NCBI RefSeq assembly: GCF_000170895.1
Contig: NZ_ABCS01000070.1
Location: 1-53,996 of the forward strand
Direction of reading: 5' to 3'
Source: Plesiocystis pacifica SIR-1
GTDB lineage: Bacteria; Myxococcota_A; Polyangia; Nannocystales; Nannocystaceae
DNA: 53,996 bases
Shown: one piece after another, positions 17,889-28,196 of the stretch
Position numbering within the stretch: position 1 is the first letter of the stretch
Layout of the letters: the number at the start of each line of letters is the position of its first letter
Translations under genes and position numbers: made by a program
Notes under the pieces: model-generated
Database searches by the model: none
Told to the model about the DNA's origin: nothing
Seen by the model: the letters and a program-made list of their open reading frames with translations, nothing else

Positions 17889-18473
17889 TCAGGCGCGCTC
17901 CCACTCTGCCCGCAGCAGCCCAAACCAGTCGATGTCGACCGCGCGCCCGCGGATCACCACGAAGCGACGCAGCCGGCCCTCGTGCCGCATGCCCACGGCC
18001 TCGGCCAGCCGCCGCGAGGCCGCGTTGTCGGCGGTGCTGTGGCACTCGACCTTGGCCAGGCTCGGCCAGGTCTCGAAGGCGTGGTCGAGGGTCGCGCGCA
18101 CGGCCTCGCGGGCGTAGCCCTGGCCCCAGCGGTCGGGGTCGAGGGCGTAGCCGAGGTCGGCCTTGTAGTTGGGCGCGTCGAGGCTCAGGCGCACGCTGCC
18201 GATGGGCGCGTCGCTGGGGTCGTTGGCGAGGCACAGGGCCCAGGTCGCGTCGACGCTCCAGTCGGCCAGGCGCAGCCGGGCGAGGCGCTCCTCGGCGTCG
18301 TCGCGGGTGTAGGCGCCTGTCTCGGGCAGGGGCAGGGGCAGGTGGCGGGCGAAGCCGGGCTTGCGCGAGTAGGCGAGCACGGCCTCGACGTCGCCGAGCC
18401 CAAAGGGCCGTAGGCGCAGCCGCGCGGTGCTCCGCTCGCGCTCGAGCTCGCTCGCAAACAGGGCCTCGCTCAT
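17889..18473 (-). CDS. GNAT-family N-acetyltransferase, RimJ/RimL-like
   Basis: Seen: 194 residues with the RimJ/RimL opening (RLRLRPF), a beta-sheet core, the acetyl-CoA loop DRWGQGYAREAV and the C-terminal N-A-A-S-R-R-L-AEAVGM-x-x-EG motif typical of this subfamily. Known: members acetylate N-terminal or side-chain amines of ribosomal proteins, or small amines. The start ATG lies 1 nt after the stop of the sensor kinase gene, so the two are translated from one message. Whether it modifies a partner of that kinase is unknown. Confidence 0.9.
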   Translation of the reverse strand: MSEALFASELERERSTARLRLRPFGLGDVEAVLAYSRKPGFARHLPLPLPETGAYTRDDAEERLARLRLADWSVDATWALCLANDPSDAPIGSVRLSLDAPNYKADLGYALDPDRWGQGYAREAVRATLDHAFETWPSLAKVECHSTADNAASRRLAEAVGMRHEGRLRRFVVIRGRAVDIDWFGLLRAEWERA

Positions 18474-18474
18474 C

Positions 18475-20871
<2,397 letters not shown>

Positions 20872-20879
20872 TGCGCCTC

Positions 20880-20885
20880 ACTGTA
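20880..20885 (-). promoter_or_regulatory. Putative -10 hexamer TACAGT, near-leaderless sensor kinase
   Basis: TACAGT ends 8 nt before the ATG at 20871. The gap to the divergent gene is only 60 bp and also holds that gene's -10. Confidence 0.4.
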
Positions 20886-20919
20886 GCAGGCAGCGCCCGA
20901 GGGCGCGCCGACTCTGGCA

Positions 20920-20925
20920 TACTCT
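20920..20925 (+). promoter_or_regulatory. Putative -10 hexamer TACTCT, leaderless lipoprotein gene
   Basis: TACTCT ends 6 nt before the ATG at 20932. Confidence 0.4.
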
Positions 20926-20931
20926 GCAACC

Positions 20932-21615
20932 ATGAAGTTGCGTCACTCGTGGGGATCGATGCTGGCCGGCCTGGCCACGACCTTCGTCGCCGGTCTGGCC
21001 GTCGGCTGCACCGTCGACAGCATCGGCGAATCGACGTCGGCCTCGGGCTGCATCAACGACGCGTCGTGTCCGGCGGGCCTGGTGTGCGTCAACGGGGCCT
21101 GCGTGCTGGACACCTCCAGCGATGACGACGACGACGACACCATCGGAGACGAGGTCGGGACCGACGCGGGCGAGAGCTCCAGCGAGGGCTCGGACGACAC
21201 GACGACGACCACCGAGGGCGGCTGCGAGCCCGGGACCTTCGGCTGCCCCTGCTTGCCGGGCAACGAGTGCGGTCCGGGCCTCGAGTGCGTCGACGGAGTC
21301 TGCGGGCTCGAGGGCAGCGGCGAGTCGACGAGCACCGACGGCGGGACCACGGGCGGCGGCACGACCACGGGCGGGACCACGACCGGCGGCGGCTCCGACT
21401 TCGGGATGTGCGGCTGGAACGCGATGTCCGGCTACTACGACTGCATGCAAAGCGGCGCCGACCCGAGCATGCAAAACCCCATCGAGTGCCCCAACGTCGC
21501 CCTGATGGAGGGCGCGGCGTGTCCCCAGGGCCTGACCTTCGAGGGCTGCTGCGAGCCCGGCGGGGCGCTCTGGTACTGCGAGAACGGGGTCGCCACGACC
21601 CTCGACTGCGGCTGA
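20932..21615 (+). CDS. Small Cys-rich lipoprotein with Asp and Gly/Thr linkers
   Basis: Seen: 227 residues. Lipobox Cys26 (LAVGC). Two short Cys knots of the type CPxGLxCVxGxC (about 40-60 and 102-125) are separated by a run of six Asp and a Thr-rich stretch. A Gly/Thr low-complexity linker follows, then a C-terminal domain with eight Cys (CGWNAMSGYYDC to TLDCG). Known: this modular plan is common in Nannocystaceae surface lipoproteins; the function of the C-terminal domain is unknown to me. It is divergent from the globin-kinase gene and convergent with the HAD gene, 16 bp away. Confidence 0.8.
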   Translation: MKLRHSWGSMLAGLATTFVAGLAVGCTVDSIGESTSASGCINDASCPAGLVCVNGACVLDTSSDDDDDDTIGDEVGTDAGESSSEGSDDTTTTTEGGCEPGTFGCPCLPGNECGPGLECVDGVCGLEGSGESTSTDGGTTGGGTTTGGTTTGGGSDFGMCGWNAMSGYYDCMQSGADPSMQNPIECPNVALMEGAACPQGLTFEGCCEPGGALWYCENGVATTLDCG

Positions 21616-21631
21616 GGGCGAAGCTCGCCGG

Positions 21632-22579
21632 TCAGCCGCGGCGGCGGTGCTCTGCGGGGGTCCACCAGCCCTCGGGGTCCGCCGGCGCCTGGCCGATGAC
21701 CACGCGGCCCGTGCCCTCGACGCGGTCGCGGCCGTCCTCGCCGACGAGGCCGCGCTGCCACAGCAGCCGGGCGACCGCGCCCGCGCTGGGGTAGCCGACG
21801 ACCCGCCCGTCGTAGGCGGCGACGCGGCTGCCCTCGGGCTCGCGGACGAGGTTGATGTAGATGCCGGCGACGCGCTCTTTGGGCTCGAGCTCGTCGGCGA
21901 GCACGCCCACGTCGTCGGCGTAGCTGGCCCGCGAGCCCATGCCGACCAAGGTCGCGCGCAGGTCGGCCCCGCGCAGGCGGCCGGCGCTGATGTCCGCGAA
22001 CAGGCAGTAGATCAGCGCGTCCCGCTCGGCGTCGTCGCCGAACAGGTGGATCTGCGTCTTGGGCGGGAAGGCCCGGGCGAGCAGCAAGAGCGCGCCGAGC
22101 TTGAAGGGGGTGTGCTCGCGCAGGCTGTCGAAGTGGCGCCGGCGGAACACCTCGACCTGGTCCTTGTAGGTGATGCCGTCGAACTCGACGCCGTCGATGA
22201 GCATCTTGCGCTCGATGGCGCGGCGGATGAAGGGCGGGCTGGCGGTGATGAAGAACAGCGGGGCGTGGCCGCGCTCGCTCGGCCCGGCCCGGAGGGCGTG
22301 CAGCAGGGCGGTGGTCCCCGGCAGCGCCCGCTTGTCGACGGCGAACTCGAAGGGGATCTTGAGCATGCCCTTGACCTGGCTAAAGCGGGTGTCGAGCCAG
22401 GTCTTGTCGATGTCCCAGATGTAGGCGGGGCCGGCGTAGTCCTCGGGCAAGCTGCGCTGGAGCTTGCGGACCATGGGGAAGGGCGCGCGGATGATCTCGT
22501 ACTCGGCGTCGGGATCGTCGAAGTCGTCGACGTCGCCGAGGCGCTCGCCGTGGTCGTCACCTTTGCGCTTGCGGGCCAT
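21632..22579 (-). CDS. HAD-fold phosphatase, App1/DUF2183-like
   Basis: Seen: 315 residues. HAD motif I DIDKT (D56, D58), motif II FFITAS (T112), a Lys (K160, PFKLGALL) in the motif III position and GDD (182-183) as motif IV. The N-terminus is charged and lacks a signal peptide. Known: App1/DUF2183 proteins are phosphatidate phosphatase-like HAD enzymes. The gene is third in a minus-strand operon after a glycerol-3-phosphate acyltransferase and GpsA, which fits a phospholipid role. The ATG at 22579 is used because upstream sequence in this frame belongs to gpsA in another frame. The substrate is inferred, not shown. Confidence 0.8.
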   Translation of the reverse strand: MARKRKGDDHGERLGDVDDFDDPDAEYEIIRAPFPMVRKLQRSLPEDYAGPAYIWDIDKTWLDTRFSQVKGMLKIPFEFAVDKRALPGTTALLHALRAGPSERGHAPLFFITASPPFIRRAIERKMLIDGVEFDGITYKDQVEVFRRRHFDSLREHTPFKLGALLLLARAFPPKTQIHLFGDDAERDALIYCLFADISAGRLRGADLRATLVGMGSRASYADDVGVLADELEPKERVAGIYINLVREPEGSRVAAYDGRVVGYPSAGAVARLLWQRGLVGEDGRDRVEGTGRVVIGQAPADPEGWWTPAEHRRRG

Positions 22580-22605
22580 GATCGGGGCTTCCGGGTGCTT
22601 CAATC

Positions 22606-23658
22606 CTAGCGCTTCTTGGTCGCCGCGGCCCGCGTCAGGCTGGGATCGATGTCCTCTTGAACCGCACCGGTCATCAGCTCGCGCAGACCCTCGGCCGGGG
22701 TCAGGCCGTCGTAGAGCACCCGATAGACGGCGTGCATCAAGGGCGCGCGCAGGCCCAGCTCGCCGGTGAGCTGCTCCGCGATCTTTGCGGCCTTGACCCC
22801 CTCGGCGACCATGCCCAGGGAGTCCACGGCTTCCTTGAGGCTCATCCCCCGGGCCAGGGCCGCGCCCACCCGGTGGTTGCGAGACAGGGGGCTGGCGCAG
22901 GTCACCATCAGGTCGCCGATGCCGGCGAGGCCCGAGAAGGTCATGGGGTCGGCGCCCAGGGCCACCCCCAAGCGGGCGATCTCGGACAGGCCGCGGGTGA
23001 TCAGCAGGCTCTTGGCGTTTTCGCCCAGCTCCATCTGCGTGGCCATGCCGGCCGCGATCGCGATGATGTTCTTGAGCGTCCCGCCGAGCTCCACGCCGAC
23101 GACGTCGGTGTTGCCGTAGACCCGCAGCTGGTGGCTCTTGAGCACCTCGCGGGACACCTCGATGACCCGGGGGAAGCGCGACGCGACCACGGTGCCGGCG
23201 GGCTTGCCCGCGCACATCTCCCGGGCGATGTTGGGCCCGGACAGCACGCCGATCTGACGCAGGCAGGTCTCGGCCCGAATGATCTCGGTCATCCGCCGGC
23301 CGGTCCCGAGCTCGAGGCCCTTGGTCGCGTGCACGGCCAGCTGGTTGGGGCGCACCAGATCGCCCAAGTCGGCGCACACGCTGCGGAAGGCCTGGGAGGG
23401 GATGACCAGGAAGAGCAGCTCGGCCTCCTCCACGGCCTTGGCGAGCTCGGTGGTCGCGGTGATGTGCTCGGACAGCTCCAGCCCCTTTAGGTAGCGAGAG
23501 TTGCGGCGCTGCTCGTTGATCTCGGCGCAGGACTCCTCGTTGCGGCCCCACAGCGTGACGGGGATGCCGTTTTGGCCGATGAGGTGGGCGACCGTGGTCC
23601 CCCAGTTGCCCGCTCCGAGGACGCTGACCCGGGTCGTTGCGGTGGTGTGCTCAGCCAC
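22606..23658 (-). CDS. gpsA: NAD(P)H-dependent glycerol-3-phosphate dehydrogenase
   Basis: Seen: 350 residues with the Rossmann motif GAGNWG (15-20), the VIPSQAFR motif near 86-92, catalytic Lys196 (ELGGTLKNIIAIAAG) and the AGIGDLMVTC and SRNHRVG motifs. All are diagnostic of GpsA. It reduces dihydroxyacetone phosphate to sn-glycerol 3-phosphate, the backbone of phospholipids. Its start overlaps the end of the acyltransferase gene by 8 bp, so the enzyme that makes the substrate and the one that uses it are translationally coupled. Confidence 0.97.
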   Translation of the reverse strand: MAEHTTATTRVSVLGAGNWGTTVAHLIGQNGIPVTLWGRNEESCAEINEQRRNSRYLKGLELSEHITATTELAKAVEEAELLFLVIPSQAFRSVCADLGDLVRPNQLAVHATKGLELGTGRRMTEIIRAETCLRQIGVLSGPNIAREMCAGKPAGTVVASRFPRVIEVSREVLKSHQLRVYGNTDVVGVELGGTLKNIIAIAAGMATQMELGENAKSLLITRGLSEIARLGVALGADPMTFSGLAGIGDLMVTCASPLSRNHRVGAALARGMSLKEAVDSLGMVAEGVKAAKIAEQLTGELGLRAPLMHAVYRVLYDGLTPAEGLRELMTGAVQEDIDPSLTRAAATKKR

Positions 23659-25309
23659 GGAGGCCTCCCCGGTTGCTGGCGTGGACCAAGCTGGCCGCGC
23701 CGCGCAGGCCGTAGCCGTCGAGGCGGTTGCGGTAATAGAACATCAGGTTCGCGTCTCCGATGTGCAGGCGTACGCCCTTGCGCTGGACGACCGGGCGGGA
23801 GTGGTAGGTGCCGAAGCTGCGCAGGGCCGCGCGGATGAGTTCGCGGGTGTCGCCCGCGGCGACCTCGGGGCTCAGGCGCAGGCGGTCGGCCCGGGCCAGC
23901 TCGGCGAGCTCGGCCAGCAGGGCGTCGAGCTCGTCCTCGACCTCGGGCATGGCCAGGCTCTGCTCGGGGCCGATGGAGCCGAGGAAGCGGTAGAGGTCCC
24001 GGGGCCTGCGGTTGCGGTAGAGCAGCTCGAAGCAGGCGAAGGCCAGGACCGTGGTCGGGTGGACGAGGTTCTCGCGGAAGAACTCGTCGACGATGCGGCC
24101 CTCGAGGGCGCGGGTGTACTCGGCGTCGCGGACCGGGTCGGCGACCACCTCGCCGTCGACCTCGAGGTAGCCGCGGGGATCGATGGGCCGGCCCTTGGGG
24201 TCGTAGCTGACGCCCTCGCCGTCGACGACGTTGCCGAAGGGGTCGAGGGCCTTGCCAAAGCGCAGGTGGATCTTGAGGTCGAGGGAGAACAGCCCGCGCA
24301 GGAAGTCGAGCCAGCGCTCCCACCGGCTGAACTCGTCGTCGACGATGATGTAGCGGCTCTTGCCGGCCTCGGCGAGCCAGTCCTCGATCAGCGTCGAGGC
24401 CTCGAGCACCAGGGGGTAGCTGATGGTGCAGGGGACCACGAAGCACTTGGGCCGGTCGCGGCGGTGGACCAGCTTGTTGCGGTAGGCCGCCAGCGAGCAG
24501 CCCAAAAGGCCCTTCTTGAGCTGGTCCTCGACGCCCCCGGAGCGGCTGCGCGTGCCCCCGGGGAAGAACAGGTTGTCCTGGCCGAACTCCAGCGAGACCG
24601 TGGCGTACTCCTTGAGGGTCTGTTTGTAGAGCGGGTCGCGCTTGCGCCGATCGACGGTGTAGGCGCCCAGGTTGTACATGGACTTGCCGATGATCGGGTT
24701 GCGGAACAGGTTGAGCCCCGCGCCGTAGGTCAGCGGCGGCAGCCCCAGGTGGTAGATCGCAAAGCCGAGGATCAGCGAGTCGAGGTTGGAGCTGTGCGTG
24801 GGCGTGACCACCAAGGTGCCGTGCTCGCGCAGGCGGGCGAGGTTGGCGATGTCGCCCTCGACGATCACGTGCTTGTCGAGGCTGGGGATGGCCTGGCCGC
24901 CCATCAGCCGGCGCGGGGACAGCCCGGTCAGCAGGGCGCTGAGCATGGGCGGGGCGACCCGGGTGGCGACCTTGTAGAAGGTCGGGTTGAAGTTGCCGGC
25001 GATCTCGTTGGCGTAGCGGTGGACGACGCGCTCGAGCAGCCGGGCCTGCTCGGCCTCGGACACCCGGGGCAGCTCCCGGCGAATGCTGGCGTAAAAGGCC
25101 TTGTCGGCCCGGGCCTCCTCGTCGTCGCTGTCGGCCTTCTTGAGCCGGTCGAGCTCCCACCACAGGGTCTCGTTGATGAGCTCGGCGAGGGAGGGTGCGT
25201 CCGCCCCCGCGCCCAGATCACCGGCTCGCTGCGCCCGGGCGCTCATGCGCTCGATGATGCGGCCCGTGACCTCGGAGACGACCTTGGCGACCTCGTCTGC
25301 GGTCAACAT
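23651..25309 (-). CDS. Glycerol-3-phosphate acyltransferase, PlsB-like
   Basis: Seen: 552 residues. The acyltransferase block I HX4D motif is HSSNLD (H172, D177). Block II is GAYTVDRR (215-222). Block III, normally FPEGTRSR, reads FPGGTRSR (249-256), with Gly for Glu. Block IV lies near CTISYPLV. Known: these motifs mark PlsB/GPAT enzymes that acylate sn-glycerol 3-phosphate at position 1. It is shorter than E. coli PlsB. It heads the operon with gpsA and a HAD phosphatase. An upstream in-frame ATG (25348) exists, but the ATG at 25309 has a TACACT hexamer 8 nt before it and gives a natural N-terminus. Confidence 0.9.
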   Translation of the reverse strand: MLTADEVAKVVSEVTGRIIERMSARAQRAGDLGAGADAPSLAELINETLWWELDRLKKADSDDEEARADKAFYASIRRELPRVSEAEQARLLERVVHRYANEIAGNFNPTFYKVATRVAPPMLSALLTGLSPRRLMGGQAIPSLDKHVIVEGDIANLARLREHGTLVVTPTHSSNLDSLILGFAIYHLGLPPLTYGAGLNLFRNPIIGKSMYNLGAYTVDRRKRDPLYKQTLKEYATVSLEFGQDNLFFPGGTRSRSGGVEDQLKKGLLGCSLAAYRNKLVHRRDRPKCFVVPCTISYPLVLEASTLIEDWLAEAGKSRYIIVDDEFSRWERWLDFLRGLFSLDLKIHLRFGKALDPFGNVVDGEGVSYDPKGRPIDPRGYLEVDGEVVADPVRDAEYTRALEGRIVDEFFRENLVHPTTVLAFACFELLYRNRRPRDLYRFLGSIGPEQSLAMPEVEDELDALLAELAELARADRLRLSPEVAAGDTRELIRAALRSFGTYHSRPVVQRKGVRLHIGDANLMFYYRNRLDGYGLRGAASLVHASNRGGLRG

Positions 25310-25317
25310 GTGCCGAG

Positions 25318-25323
25318 AGTGTA
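25318..25323 (-). promoter_or_regulatory. Putative -10 hexamer TACACT of the phospholipid operon
   Basis: TACACT ends 8 nt before the ATG at 25309, predicting a start site within a few nt of the start codon. Confidence 0.4.
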
Positions 25324-25659
25324 GGCGAGCCGCGCGACTCGCGTCCATCTCGTTTTGTCGGCTTTGGCCTTCGTGGACGAGTCCTGGCCTCCTGCCCCAG
25401 AGCCGCGACTCGACGCTCGAGAATGAGAGCCGCGAGCTTCCTCGGCTTTCAACCCAGGCGGAGGAGCGGAGCGGTGAAGCGACCTGCTCCAAGGCGCTGG
25501 TGGTTTGAGGGACCGAGGTGTCCGTCTGTGGGGAGAGGGGGAGGGAGCTCGCGCTCTCCCGCTCTCCGATCATTCTTGGCACGAAGAGTCTCGAATGCGC
25601 CCTTGGAGTCCGGGGCTCTGTCGACGAACTCAGCCTTTGCCTGATGGATGCTCTGGTCG
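25324..25659. other. Intergenic region with a degenerate repeat fragment
   Basis: Non-coding gap between the divergent phospholipid operon and small lipoprotein gene. The 24-bp stretch at 25458-25481 matches, in inverted orientation, 22 of 24 bases of the conserved core of the dispersed element at 40801 and 47563. A GGGAG/CTCCC-rich stretch at about 25535-25570 could fold. No convincing gene was seen. Confidence 0.5.
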
Positions 25660-25665
25660 TAGGAT
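25660..25665 (+). promoter_or_regulatory. Putative -10 hexamer TAGGAT, near-leaderless lipoprotein gene
   Basis: TAGGAT ends 7 nt before the ATG at 25673. Confidence 0.35.
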
Positions 25666-25672
25666 TCCGGCC

Positions 25673-26167
25673 ATGTCCAAACACAGCGACATTCCTAGAT
25701 CCGGGAGCGGTGGATGGGTCCGAGCCCTGGGTGTGCTCAGCCTGCTCACCGCCCTCGTGGGGTGCTACGAAAAAGAGAGCTGCGAGCTCGGCTTTTCGAT
25801 CAACTCCTCCGAGCTCATCGGCATCCACGACTGGGTCGACGAGAGCTGCGAATTCTCCGGCTACGACGGCACTCTCATCATCTCCGACGACGAGGGGCGA
25901 GAGTGGCGCCTGACCCCGAGCTCAGACTTCCAAAAGGGCTCGCAGTTCGTAGCCACCACCTACACCGAAGGGGAGGACTCGTGGTCTCGGACCTGCGACC
26001 TAAATCTGACCACGCTCGAGGATGAGGAGTGGACCACGGGCATCCGTACCCGGATCCAGGGCACGATGACTTGCGCGCCGTTGTATTGGAGCGGGGGCGC
26101 GTCCATCAGCCCCCTGACCCTCGAGCGCTTCGAGCTCTCCGCGTTCATCGAGGAGTTCGCTATATGA
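25673..26167 (+). CDS. Small lipoprotein of unknown function
   Basis: Seen: 164 residues, lipobox Cys31 (TALVGC), then a compact domain with four further Cys and several beta-strand-like segments. Its stop overlaps the start of the next gene (ATGA at 26164), so the two are translationally coupled and probably act together in the envelope. No family was recognised. Confidence 0.7.
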   Translation: MSKHSDIPRSGSGGWVRALGVLSLLTALVGCYEKESCELGFSINSSELIGIHDWVDESCEFSGYDGTLIISDDEGREWRLTPSSDFQKGSQFVATTYTEGEDSWSRTCDLNLTTLEDEEWTTGIRTRIQGTMTCAPLYWSGGASISPLTLERFELSAFIEEFAI

Positions 26168-27078
26168 GCGGGATCGCGTCCATCGCTCGGCGTTCTCTCA
26201 GGTGTGTCTGCTGTTGGAGCCTGAGCGCGAGCTTGACCCTTGGCGCGCCTGCCTTCGCGCAGGCCGCTGGCTTCGCGGCCCCGGCGACCCCCACAGAAGC
26301 ATCGCCGAACCGCTCCGACGAGGTCCTGCTCGAGTCTGGTGGCTTCTTGGTCGGCGAGGTCACTGAGTACATTCCCGGGGAGTACGTCGTGATCATCCCC
26401 CGCGGAAGCACCGAGCCCAAACGCTTTGAGTGGTCTGAGGTCAGCTCGGTCACCCGCGACAGCGCGCCTTCCTCAGCCGGCGAGCTCGAGCCCGAACCCG
26501 CTCCTCCACCAGACAGCTCGGCCTTGCCCGCCCCTGCAACGGTGCCGGGGGGCGTGGTGGCCGAGCCCACGTCGGAGTCGGAGTCGGAGTCGGAGGCCGA
26601 GGGCACGCATGTCAGCGTATCCCTGCCTCCCACGGCGAAGACCCCGATCTACCTGTACCGCGTCGAGGGCGAGGCCTACGGCTCGAGTGCTGCGGGTACC
26701 ATCCACGCCCTCGCCTACTCGGAGGTCTGTGAGTCTCCCTGCTTTGGGACCCTCTCGGACACCCGCGGAGAGTTCTTCGTGGGCGGCGGCAAGTACCAGG
26801 GCTCCAAGCGCTTTCGGCTCATGGGCAACGCGCCGGGCTACGACATCAAAGTCACCCCCAAGCCCAAATGGTACAGATACTTGGGCTACGGCCTCGCGGC
26901 CGGATCTGCCCTGGTCACGGGGCTCATGCTCATCGCCCCGTTCGAGGTGTCCATGCCCAAGTCCGCCGCCAAGGGCTGGTACGCGGGAGCGGGCATTCTC
27001 GGTGGCGGCATGCTGATCGGTGGTCTGACGCTGTCCTTTAGCCGAAGCAAGGTCGAGGTCGAGCGCAAGTTCAGATGA
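26164..27078 (+). CDS. Secreted or membrane-anchored protein with two C-terminal membrane helices
   Basis: Seen: 304 residues. Signal peptide (cleavage after AFAQA, near 34), a short beta-rich region (about 52-95), a Pro/Glu/Ser-rich linker partly encoded by repeated TCGGAG hexamers, a second beta-rich domain (about 155-235), then two hydrophobic segments (about 240-260 and 275-295) and a basic tail. The plan suggests a periplasmic protein anchored by a hairpin of helices. It is coupled to the upstream lipoprotein. The family is unknown to me. Confidence 0.7.
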   Translation: MSGIASIARRSLRCVCCWSLSASLTLGAPAFAQAAGFAAPATPTEASPNRSDEVLLESGGFLVGEVTEYIPGEYVVIIPRGSTEPKRFEWSEVSSVTRDSAPSSAGELEPEPAPPPDSSALPAPATVPGGVVAEPTSESESESEAEGTHVSVSLPPTAKTPIYLYRVEGEAYGSSAAGTIHALAYSEVCESPCFGTLSDTRGEFFVGGGKYQGSKRFRLMGNAPGYDIKVTPKPKWYRYLGYGLAAGSALVTGLMLIAPFEVSMPKSAAKGWYAGAGILGGGMLIGGLTLSFSRSKVEVERKFR

Positions 27079-27080
27079 GC

Positions 27081-27121
27081 AGCGGAGCGTCGGGTGCTCT
27101 GGCTGGGCCGCGCTCCGCTTT
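27081..27121. terminator. Bidirectional hairpin terminator between convergent genes
   Basis: Perfect 9-bp arms AGCGGAGCG (27081) and CGCTCCGCT (27111) begin 2 nt after the stop of the upstream gene and are followed by TT. It serves two convergent genes. Confidence 0.6.
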
Positions 27122-27139
27122 GTGGGGCCCGGCCCGGGA

Positions 27140-28078
27140 TCAGATGCCGTAGCGCTCGCGCAGCACCTCGAGGGGCTGGTCGACGACGGCCCACATGTCC
27201 CAGCCGTCGAACAGATCGACGCGCATGCCGGCTCCGCGGGCGAAGGCCTCGAGGAAGGCCTCGGCGTCGAGGTTGCCGAGCTCGGGCTCGGCGACGGGGA
27301 CCATGGCGACGCCGAGATCGAACTGCGCCAGCGCAAAGAGCAGGATCGATAGGGTCTGCTCGCGCTTGCGAAAGCCGGCCGTGAACGCGGCGACCCGCAG
27401 CTCGCCAGCGGCGTCGGTCCCGTAGTCGCCGAGCACGTGGGCCATGTCGTGGACGGCGATGGCCTCGGGGGCGCCGTAGCGCTCGCCTGGGAAGGCGAAG
27501 CCGCCCTCGCGGCAGTGGTCGAAGTAGGCGCGACCCAAGGTGCCCTCGGGGAGCTCTCCGAGGGCGAGGTAGCGGGCCGCGAGCTCGGGCTCCTCGCGCC
27601 AGCCGCGGAACCTGGCCAGGCGGTCGACGAGGCCGCGGACCCCCTCGGAGCGCCAGATCTCACCGAGGGCCTCGCCGATGTACATGCGCCGGAGCACGTC
27701 GAAGCGCAGCAGGGTCAGGCGGCCCTCGATGAGCAGGCGCAGGTCCGCGAGCTCGGGCAGGTCGACGTCGAGGGCCGCCCGGAAGGCCTCGATGGCCTCG
27801 ACCTGGCGCGGCCGCGCGTCGCCGCTGGTGAAGGCCGCGACGATCATCCCGGTCATCAGCTGCTCGCGGACCCCAGAGCGGGTGACGAGGGCGGCGAGCT
27901 CGGCGGGCTCGATGGGCGCGAGGGCGTCGACGTCGACCTGGCTGCGGAGCACGTGGCGCTGGGCGGCGGCGATGAGCTTGGCCTCGATGGGGTTGATGGG
28001 CGCCTCGAGGGTCAGCACGGTCTTGATCGCGCGCAGGCCCGCGCGGGCCTCGGACTCGGTCGGTCGGGTCAGCTCCAT
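27140..28078 (-). CDS. TerB-like/Coq4-like fusion protein
   Basis: Seen: 312 residues, cytosolic. The first about 120 residues are all-helical and resemble the TerB fold (LTLEAPINPIEAKLIAAAQR, then GDARPRQVEAIEAFRAAL). The second half carries HDMAHVLGDYGTDAAGE, matching the HDxxH(x)nE metal motif of Coq4, with the preceding GAPEAIAV stretch. Known: Coq4 is a quinone-biosynthesis protein with a bound metal; TerB-like domains are found in stress and membrane-associated proteins. The joint function is unknown, and a quinone or prenyl-lipid role is only inferred. It stands alone between the terminator and a divergent secreted protein. Confidence 0.7.
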   Translation of the reverse strand: MELTRPTESEARAGLRAIKTVLTLEAPINPIEAKLIAAAQRHVLRSQVDVDALAPIEPAELAALVTRSGVREQLMTGMIVAAFTSGDARPRQVEAIEAFRAALDVDLPELADLRLLIEGRLTLLRFDVLRRMYIGEALGEIWRSEGVRGLVDRLARFRGWREEPELAARYLALGELPEGTLGRAYFDHCREGGFAFPGERYGAPEAIAVHDMAHVLGDYGTDAAGELRVAAFTAGFRKREQTLSILLFALAQFDLGVAMVPVAEPELGNLDAEAFLEAFARGAGMRVDLFDGWDMWAVVDQPLEVLRERYGI

Positions 28079-28196
28079 GGCTTGGATCTACCACCGCGGC
28101 GGCGGGCCGCGGGTCTCGAACTTTTTGTGATCGAAAAGCGGGGGAGCTCGACAGGTAGGGCGTGCTGGCGAGAGCCGCCGGCCAGGAGACACCAAG

